Assembly (NCBI GenBank): GCA_900550385.1
Contig: URRZ01000098.1
Span: forward strand, 1-6,881
Source of the DNA: an uncultured Coriobacteriaceae bacterium
GTDB taxonomy: Bacteria > Actinomycetota > Coriobacteriia > Coriobacteriales > Eggerthellaceae
Direction of reading: 5' to 3'
DNA: 6,881 nucleotides
The translations under genes and the position numbers were made by a program. The notes beneath the pieces are model-generated. The model was not told the DNA's origin and did no database searches. It saw nothing but the letters and a program-made list of their open reading frames with translations. How positions within the stretch are numbered: the first letter of the stretch is position 1; every line of letters starts with the position of its first letter. Below are positions 1 to 4,723 of the stretch, piece by piece.

Positions 1-2
1 AA

Positions 3-1598
3 CTAATGGCGGAAGTGGCGATGGCCGGTGAACACCATGGCGATGCCGTGCTCGTCGCACGCCTGGATGCTCTCGTCGTCGCGGATGGAGCCGCCGGGCT
101 GGATGATGGCGGTCACACCGTAGCTCGCCAGCGTGTCGATGTTGTCGCGGAACGGGAAGAACGCATCCGATGCCGCCACCAGGCCCTCGGCCGGCACGCC
201 CATGCGCTCGCACGCCTCATGCGCGCGCCTGCAGGCAAGCTCCGCGGAGTCGACGCGGTTGGGCTGGCCGGGTCCCATGCCGATGCCGGCGTGGCCCTTC
301 GACACCAGGATGGCGTTGGACTTGACGCCCTTGCACACGCGCCATGCGAACAGCAGCTCGTGCATCTCCTCGTCGGTGGGCTTGCGCTTGGTGGGCACCG
401 TGAAGTCGGCGGGCTTCTCGGTCACGCGGTCGACGTTCTGCACCAGCATGCCGCCGTCGACGCTGCGGAACTCCACCGCCACGGGCGCGTCCACGCCGCC
501 GGTGCGCAGCACACGCACGTTCTTCTTCTGCTGCAGCAGGTCGAGGGCGCCCTGCTCGTAGCCGGGGGCGATGACGACCTCGATGAACTGCTTGTTCTCG
601 TTGATGTGCTCCACCATCTCCTGGGACACCTCGACGTTGGCCGCGATGATGCCGCCGAAGGCGCTCTTCGGGTCGCACGCGAAGGCCTTGTCGTAGGCCT
701 CGGCGACCGTGGCAGCCACGGCCGAGCCGCAGGGGTTCTGGTGCTTCAGGATCACCACGGCGGGCTCGTCGAACTCGCGCACGAGCGCCCAGCAGGCGTC
801 GGTGTCCAGCAGGTTGTTGTAGGAGAGCTCCTTGCCGTTGAGCTGCTCGGCGTTCACCAGGCTATGCGGCTGGGCGAACTCGTCCAGGCGGTAGAACGCC
901 GCCTTCTGGTGCGGGTTCTCACCGTAGCGCAGGCCCTGCTGCTTGGCCAGGTGCAGGTCCACCGCGTCGGGCATCTCGTTGGGCAGGCCGGCCCCCTCAT
1001 CCAGCTGCTTCTCCAGCCAGCGGGCGATGGCGCCGTCGTAGGCGTTGGTGGTCTGGAACACGCGCAGCGCCAGTTTGCGGCGGGTCTCCAGCGTGGTGGC
1101 GCCGTCGTTGGCGCGCATCTCCTCGAGGATGGCGTCGTAGCTGGCGGGGTCAGTGACCACGGCCACCGACGCATGGTTCTTAGCCGCCGAGCGCAGCATG
1201 GACGGGCCGCCGATGTCGATGTTCTCGATGCAGGTGTCGAAATCGGCGCCGCCGGCGACCGTCTTCTCGAAGGCGTAGAGGTTCACCACCACCATGTCGA
1301 TCATCTGGATGCCGTGCTCGGCAGCCTCCGCCATGTGCTGGGGGTTGTCGCGCTTGGCAAGCAGGCCGCCGTGCACCAGGGGGTGCAGGGTCTTCACGCG
1401 GCCGTCCATCATCTCGGGGAACTTCGTCACCTCGTCGATGGGGGTCACCGGCACACCGCCCTCGGCGATGGCGCGGGCGGTGCCGCCCGTGGAGATGATC
1501 TCGGCGCCGAATTCGTCGTGCAGCGCACGCGCGAACTCCACCACGCCCGTCTTGTCGGTGACGGACATCAGGACGCGCTTGACTTTGGGATTGTCCAT
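3..1598 (-). CDS. purH: Bifunctional AICAR transformylase / IMP cyclohydrolase (PurH), complete
   Basis: PurH carries out the last two steps of de novo IMP synthesis: formylation of AICAR with 10-formyl-tetrahydrofolate, then ring closure of FAICAR, in the cytoplasm. The 531-residue product has the normal family length. Residues 1 to about 190 form the MGS-like IMP cyclohydrolase domain, with STGGTA at 36-41 and MDGRVKTLHP at 64-73. The rest is the transformylase domain, with RYGENPHQ at 234-241, the catalytic Lys-His pair K285-H286 in LKHQNPCG, SDAFFPFRDNID at 477-488, QPGGSIRDDE at 500-509 and the typical C-terminus RHFRH. The frame stays open 15 codons upstream, but the ATG at 1598 is chosen because PurH homology begins there and GAGG lies 6 nt before it. 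The stop TAG is at 5-3, so the gene is whole. It is the last of three leftward genes, with a suspected terminator between it and the XdhC-like gene. Family assignment is near certain. Confidence 0.98.
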   Translation of the reverse strand: MDNPKVKRVLMSVTDKTGVVEFARALHDEFGAEIISTGGTARAIAEGGVPVTPIDEVTKFPEMMDGRVKTLHPLVHGGLLAKRDNPQHMAEAAEHGIQMIDMVVVNLYAFEKTVAGGADFDTCIENIDIGGPSMLRSAAKNHASVAVVTDPASYDAILEEMRANDGATTLETRRKLALRVFQTTNAYDGAIARWLEKQLDEGAGLPNEMPDAVDLHLAKQQGLRYGENPHQKAAFYRLDEFAQPHSLVNAEQLNGKELSYNNLLDTDACWALVREFDEPAVVILKHQNPCGSAVAATVAEAYDKAFACDPKSAFGGIIAANVEVSQEMVEHINENKQFIEVVIAPGYEQGALDLLQQKKNVRVLRTGGVDAPVAVEFRSVDGGMLVQNVDRVTEKPADFTVPTKRKPTDEEMHELLFAWRVCKGVKSNAILVSKGHAGIGMGPGQPNRVDSAELACRRAHEACERMGVPAEGLVAASDAFFPFRDNIDTLASYGVTAIIQPGGSIRDDESIQACDEHGIAMVFTGHRHFRH

Positions 1599-1620
1599 GC
1601 TGAACCTCGCTTCCTCGCCT

Positions 1621-1630
1621 GCGTATACGC
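1621..1630. promoter_or_regulatory. 10-bp perfect palindrome in the purH leader
   Basis: GCGTATACGC is self-complementary and lies between the possible purH promoter and its ribosome site, within the presumed 5' untranslated region. It could be a small operator. A 10-bp palindrome can also arise by chance and no second copy is seen near the other purine gene, purN, so this is only a candidate. Confidence 0.2.
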
Positions 1631-1638
1631 ATCGATTA

Positions 1639-1647
1639 AGCATACCA
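1639..1647 (-). promoter_or_regulatory. Possible extended -10 promoter for purH
   Basis: On the minus strand TGG-TATGCT reads as an extended -10 element (TGN followed by 4 of 6 matches to TATAAT). Transcription would start about 35 nt before the purH ATG. No -35 box is recognisable at the usual distance (GCGCTT at 17 bp), so the call relies on the extended -10 alone. It would fit purH having its own promoter after the suspected terminator further upstream. Confidence 0.3.
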
Positions 1648-1739
1648 GTTCAGGGACACAAAAGCGCCCGCGCCGCCACCGACAGCACGAAAACACCCGC
1701 AGGGGGCGGAAATGCCGCGCCCGACCACGATCGGCTAGC

Positions 1740-1905
<166 letters not shown>

Positions 1906-1929
1906 TGCAGCTCGCGACGAGGAACCGGG

Positions 1930-2922
1930 CTATCCCCTGCCCAGGCTCGCCTCGTGCTTGGCGCGCGCCTCGGCGCTGTAGTTCTGGCGGTAGCGCACGT
2001 CCACCAGCTCCGCCACGATGGCGATGGCCAGCTCGGCGGGGGTCTTCGCCCCGAACTTCAGGCCGATGGGCCGCTTGACGCGCTCCCAGTCCGCCTCGCT
2101 GCCGCCCTTCGCCAGCACCAGATCGTGCACGGTGTCGTTCTTCCCCTTGCAGCCCATCATGCCCACGTAGTGGGCGCCGTGGCGCGTGCCCCACACGCAG
2201 CCCTCGGGGTCGAACATGTGCCCACGCGTCAGCACGCACACGTAGTCGGCGGGATCGCATGCAAGGTCGAACAGGCCGTGGAAGTCGCCGCCCGCAAGCA
2301 GGATCCGATGCGCGTCCGGAAAGCGCCCCTCGTTCAGGTAGGCGGGGTCGTAGTCGACGACGGTCACCTGGAACCCCACGTGCGCCGCCAGCGCGCTCAC
2401 CTCGCTGGCCACGTCGGATGCGCCCAGCAGCCACACGCGCACCGCGTCGAACAGCGGGACGGACAGCCAGGTGAGCCCCTCGAACTGCTCGTTGTGCATG
2501 CTGGGGCCGCGCGTGACGTCCTTCATCTGGAACTTGTCGCGATCGGAGTACGCGCGCGATGCCACGATCTCCTTGGCATCGTTGCAGAAGAACGCCAGCG
2601 GCTCGCCGTCGGCGGAACCGGTCTCGCCGTATTTCTTCGTGACCTCGTTGTCGGTGTTGCGACGGGCCTCGTCGGCATCGTAGACCACCTTGAAGCCCAG
2701 CCATGCCAGATCGCCCTCGTCCATGGCGCGCAGCGCCCGCTCGAAAGTGGGGGCGTCGGCCTCGGTGAGGCTTTCCGCGATGACCTGCAGATACGACGGA
2801 TCGACATGCTCGTTGCCCGCGAGCGCCTCCGCGGAGAAGCACGGGAAGTCCTCCGCCGAGAGGGCCGGTGCGCGCCCCGCGCGCAAATCGGCGACGATCG
2901 CCTCGAGCGTTTCCCTGTTCAT
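1930..2922 (-). CDS. XdhC-family protein with divergent N-terminal domain
   Basis: Residues from about 160 to 300 form an XdhC-type Rossmann domain. Visible marks, numbered from the chosen start, are LLGASDVASE from 165, VVDYDP at 188-193, NEGRFPDA at 197-204, LTRGH at 221-225, YVGMMGCKGK at 242-251 and PIGLKFGAKTPAELA from 275. XdhC proteins bind molybdenum cofactor and help load its sulfurated form into xanthine dehydrogenase-type hydroxylases, so a cofactor-maturation role is inferred. Two things are unusual: I do not see the usual N-terminal XdhC/CoxI motif in the first 160 residues, and the common GS(R)xK loop reads GCKGK with Cys in place of Ser. An ATG at 2934 directly abuts AAAGG, so the ATG at 2922 (11 nt from AAAGGA) is preferred; the longer form adds only four residues. 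The gene lies between purN and purH on the same strand, with no hydroxylase gene in view. Confidence 0.85.
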   Translation of the reverse strand: MNRETLEAIVADLRAGRAPALSAEDFPCFSAEALAGNEHVDPSYLQVIAESLTEADAPTFERALRAMDEGDLAWLGFKVVYDADEARRNTDNEVTKKYGETGSADGEPLAFFCNDAKEIVASRAYSDRDKFQMKDVTRGPSMHNEQFEGLTWLSVPLFDAVRVWLLGASDVASEVSALAAHVGFQVTVVDYDPAYLNEGRFPDAHRILLAGGDFHGLFDLACDPADYVCVLTRGHMFDPEGCVWGTRHGAHYVGMMGCKGKNDTVHDLVLAKGGSEADWERVKRPIGLKFGAKTPAELAIAIVAELVDVRYRQNYSAEARAKHEASLGRG

Positions 2923-2950
2923 CGATTGGCACATCCTTTCAAACGTTCCC

Positions 2951-2998
2951 GCCGGGCGGCCGCCCCCCCGCCCGGCCCCCCCCCCCCGGCCCGCAGGT
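2951..2998. repeat. Second C-rich tract, between purN and the XdhC-like gene
   Basis: The 101-nt gap between these two leftward genes contains runs of 7 C (2963-2969) and 12 C (2976-2987) inside nearly pure GC sequence. It lies just upstream of the ribosome site of the XdhC-like gene, where a promoter or terminator would be expected, and none can be read. Like the larger tract, it may be unreliable sequence replacing a GC hairpin. Confidence 0.65.
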
Positions 2999-3023
2999 TC
3001 GGGGCTTTCGCAGAAGGGGCCCG

Positions 3024-3638
3024 CTAGGAGATCGAAACTTTGCGGGCGGCGCCGACCGACACGCGGCCTTCGGCGATCAGGCGCAGCACGCGCGGGTACA
3101 GCACGTGCTCCACCGCGTGGATGGCCTCTTCCAGCTGGTCGACCGTCCAGCCCTCCTCCACGCGCACCGGCTCCTGCGCCACGATGGGGCCCTTGTCGTA
3201 GTCCTCGTTGGCGAAGTGCACGGTGACGCCGGTCACCTTCACGCCCGCGTCGAAGGCGTCCTGGATGGCGTGCGCGCCCTTGAACGAGGGCAGCAGCGCC
3301 GGATGCAGGTTCAGCACGCGATCGGGGAACGCGTCCAGCATCACCGGCGTGACCTTGCGCATGTAGCCCGCCATCACGACGTATTCGGCGCCCGCCTCGC
3401 GCAGCGCCTCGACGATCTGCGCGTCGGCCGCCTCGACGTCGGCGTATTTCTCGCGGTTCATCACGAGGACGGGGATGCCCGCCTTCCGGGCGCGTTCGAT
3501 GCCGTAGGCGTCGGGGCGTGACGACACCACCTTCACGATGTCCACCGGCAGCCCGTCGTCGCGGACGGCGTCGATGATCGCCTGCAGGTTGGTGCCGCTT
3601 CCCGAAAGCAGCACGCCGATCTTCAGAGGTTCGGCCAT
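3024..3638 (-). CDS. purN: Phosphoribosylglycinamide formyltransferase (PurN)
   Basis: PurN transfers a formyl group from 10-formyl-tetrahydrofolate to GAR, giving formyl-GAR, the third step of purine synthesis. The 204-residue product matches the family length. The phosphate-binding loop GSGTNLQAI lies at 13-21. Catalytic residues line up with the E. coli enzyme: N110 and H112 in NLHPALLPSFKG, H141 in VTVHF, and D148 in DYDKGP. The ATG at 3638 follows AAAGGA by 6 nt, a strong ribosome site. It is the first gene of the leftward purN, XdhC-like, purH block, and a probable -10 box lies about 35 nt upstream of the ATG. Both formyl-tetrahydrofolate-dependent transformylases of the pathway are therefore in this window. 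Nothing about the protein is unusual. Confidence 0.97.
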   Translation of the reverse strand: MAEPLKIGVLLSGSGTNLQAIIDAVRDDGLPVDIVKVVSSRPDAYGIERARKAGIPVLVMNREKYADVEAADAQIVEALREAGAEYVVMAGYMRKVTPVMLDAFPDRVLNLHPALLPSFKGAHAIQDAFDAGVKVTGVTVHFANEDYDKGPIVAQEPVRVEEGWTVDQLEEAIHAVEHVLYPRVLRLIAEGRVSVGAARKVSIS

Positions 3639-3671
3639 GGGGCGTCCTTTCTCCCGAGCGTTCCTGCCCGT

Positions 3672-3677
3672 ATTGTA
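3672..3677 (-). promoter_or_regulatory. Possible -10 box of the purN promoter
   Basis: TACAAT on the minus strand matches the sigma-70 -10 consensus at 5 of 6 positions and lies in a locally less GC-rich patch. It would give a leader of roughly 27 nt ahead of purN. No good -35 box is seen 16-18 bp upstream (GGCGCA at 17 bp), so the call is tentative. Confidence 0.4.
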
Positions 3678-3716
3678 TCGGTTCCGCGCGCCCCTGCGCC
3701 CTTCATCCTCGCATCA

Positions 3717-3746
3717 GGCGAAAACCCCGCGCCTGCGGACGCAGGC
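3717..3746 (-). terminator. Weak terminator candidate downstream of vapC
   Basis: On the minus strand GCCTGC (3746-3741) pairs with GCAGGC (3736-3731) across a GTCC loop; counting one further G-C pair makes the stem 7 bp with a 2-nt loop. It is followed by GCGGGG and then TTTT. It lies about 80 nt past the vapC stop and before purN, where a leftward terminator is expected. The short T run set 6 nt from the stem makes it weak. Confidence 0.4.
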
Positions 3747-3793
3747 ATTTCGAGATGGCAGAGCTCCCTTTTCCGAACGCCCTTCCTGCCTGA

Positions 3794-3813
3794 CATGGGA
3801 CGGCATGGGACGG
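3794..3813. repeat. Two-copy 10-bp tandem repeat
   Basis: CATGGGACGG occurs twice head to tail, followed by the partial match CACGGCGG, about 10 nt beyond the vapC stop codon in non-coding DNA. The function is unknown; simple slippage is the likely origin. Confidence 0.5.
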
Positions 3814-3824
3814 CACGGCGGCGA

Positions 3825-4232
3825 TCAGATAGCCTCCTCGCTCCAATCCTGGAGGGAGAGGCCCGCCACCCGTTTGAACTCCCGAACGTTCGCCGTCACC
3901 AGGATCGCGCCATGCGCGCGCGCCGTCGCGGCGATGAGCAGGTCGTTGGGGCCTATCGGGCAGCCGCGCGATTCCAGATCCGCCCGGATGAGCGCATATT
4001 CGCGGGCGCACGCCCCGTCGAAGGGAACGGTCTCGAAAGGCAGCAGGAACTGCTCCACCGTTCGGCGGACCTTGTCCGGCCGCGCGCTCTTCAACGCGCC
4101 GAGACGCAGCTCCGCTTCGACGACCGCGGGGATCTTGACCAGCCGGGGGTCGGTATTCTTCAGCAGATCGTAGCCGAGGGGAAGCCTGCCGCGCATGAAG
4201 TCGATGCAGGCATTGGTATCGAGATGGTACAC
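3825..4232 (-). CDS. vapC: PIN-domain ribonuclease toxin, VapC family
   Basis: This is the toxin of a type II toxin-antitoxin pair; VapC proteins are magnesium-dependent RNases that cut tRNA or rRNA when not held by their antitoxin. The 135-residue product has the family length and the expected acidic site: D5 in YHLDTN, E41 in VVEAELRLG, D97 in PIGPNDLLIAATA, plus N115 in LVTANVREF. The frame has no nearby ATG, and homology begins at the GTG at 4232, preceded by GGGGGAG. That ribosome site overlaps the TAG stop of the antitoxin gene, and only 8 nt separate the two reading frames, so translation is probably coupled. Transcription should come from the antitoxin promoter. All key residues are present, so the toxin appears intact. 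The RNA target cannot be read from the sequence. Confidence 0.93.
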   Translation of the reverse strand: MYHLDTNACIDFMRGRLPLGYDLLKNTDPRLVKIPAVVEAELRLGALKSARPDKVRRTVEQFLLPFETVPFDGACAREYALIRADLESRGCPIGPNDLLIAATARAHGAILVTANVREFKRVAGLSLQDWSEEAI

Positions 4233-4240
4233 GGCTCCCC

Positions 4241-4477
4241 CTAGAAGGATCGGCGCGGGGCATCGAGGTTCCAGGGAAGCTCCTCGGGTTCCACGAGACC
4301 GTCGCCTTCGTCGAGCGCGCCGTAGAGGTCGAACCAACCGGCCGGCCAGCCGTTGCGCGACTGGCGATCCTTCAGCTCGTCGACCACGAAGCGTGACAAG
4401 GACTTCCCCCTTTGGGCGGCATCCTGGCGAAGCGCGTCCATCGTCGAATCGTCGACGTACAGGCATAGTTGCGCCAT
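4241..4477 (-). CDS. Ribbon-helix-helix-type antitoxin partner of VapC
   Basis: This 78-residue protein precedes the PIN toxin and is its presumed antitoxin. Residues 1 to about 40 fit a short ribbon-helix-helix DNA-binding fold: a strand (AQLCLYVDD), a helix (STMDALRQDAAQRG) and a second helix from SLSRFVVDELKDR. The acidic, Trp-rich tail (NGWPAGWFDLYG, then EPEELPWNLD) would wrap the toxin and block its active site, as in other VapB-like antitoxins. The ATG at 4477 has a near-perfect ribosome site, AAAGGAGG, 5 nt upstream. The frame remains open far upstream, but that part is antisense to the oxidoreductase gene and is not coding. The pair probably represses itself through the tandem repeat in its promoter. 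The fold is inferred from pattern, not from a profile search. Confidence 0.87.
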   Translation of the reverse strand: MAQLCLYVDDSTMDALRQDAAQRGKSLSRFVVDELKDRQSRNGWPAGWFDLYGALDEGDGLVEPEELPWNLDAPRRSF

Positions 4478-4492
4478 GCTGGCCTCCTTTGA

Positions 4493-4515
4493 TGCAAGTA
4501 TATGTGCAAGTATAT
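4493..4515. promoter_or_regulatory. Tandem 11-bp repeats, probable toxin-antitoxin operator
   Basis: TGCAAGTATAT occurs at 4493-4503 and again at 4505-4515, one base apart, giving a 12-bp period. A partial third copy (TGCAAG) lies at 4533-4538. The repeats touch the -10 box and cover the likely start of transcription of the antitoxin gene, and they form an AT-rich island in GC-rich DNA. Ribbon-helix-helix antitoxins commonly bind such closely spaced repeats as adjacent dimers, so autorepression is inferred. Confidence 0.65.
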
Positions 4516-4519
4516 TATA
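4514..4519 (-). promoter_or_regulatory. -10 box of the toxin-antitoxin promoter
   Basis: TATAAT, a perfect sigma-70 -10 hexamer, lies on the minus strand 36 nt upstream of the antitoxin ATG. At 17 bp upstream the sequence is GTGCCT, a poor -35. The promoter would give a leader of about 30 nt that contains the operator repeats and the ribosome site. Confidence 0.6.
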
Positions 4520-4575
4520 GTTAGGTGGCGGCTGCAAGGCACGCGCCCTTTGGAAAGCGGCAAGACCCGCCATCC

Positions 4576-4603
4576 GCGCCCGCGGGCGCTCGACAGGCGC
4601 TCG
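4576..4603. promoter_or_regulatory. Palindrome and direct repeat at the oxidoreductase promoter, possible operator
   Basis: GCGCCCGCGGGCGC (4576-4589) is a perfect 14-bp palindrome that ends exactly at the candidate -35 box. Overlapping it, GGCGCTCG is repeated directly at 4585-4592 and 4596-4603, an 11-bp period, about one helical turn. The location suits a regulator binding over the -35 region. In GC-rich DNA such patterns can also be chance. Confidence 0.3.
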
Positions 4604-4618
4604 GGACAAGGCTAGCAT
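4590..4618 (+). promoter_or_regulatory. Candidate sigma-70 promoter of the molybdopterin oxidoreductase gene
   Basis: TCGACA at 4590-4595 matches the -35 consensus at 5 of 6 positions, and TAGCAT at 4613-4618 matches the -10 at 4 of 6, with the ideal 17-bp spacer. Transcription would begin near 4625, leaving a leader of about 100 nt before the ATG. It is divergent from the toxin-antitoxin promoter. Confidence 0.45.
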
Positions 4619-4723
4619 GGACGCGACGAAAAGGCTGATCCGGATCGGCAATCGACCAATCCTGCCCGACCGAGCGGAATCGAGCGCGTTCGGCGCGGGC
4701 AGCGGAAAGGAAGGCGGGGCGCC

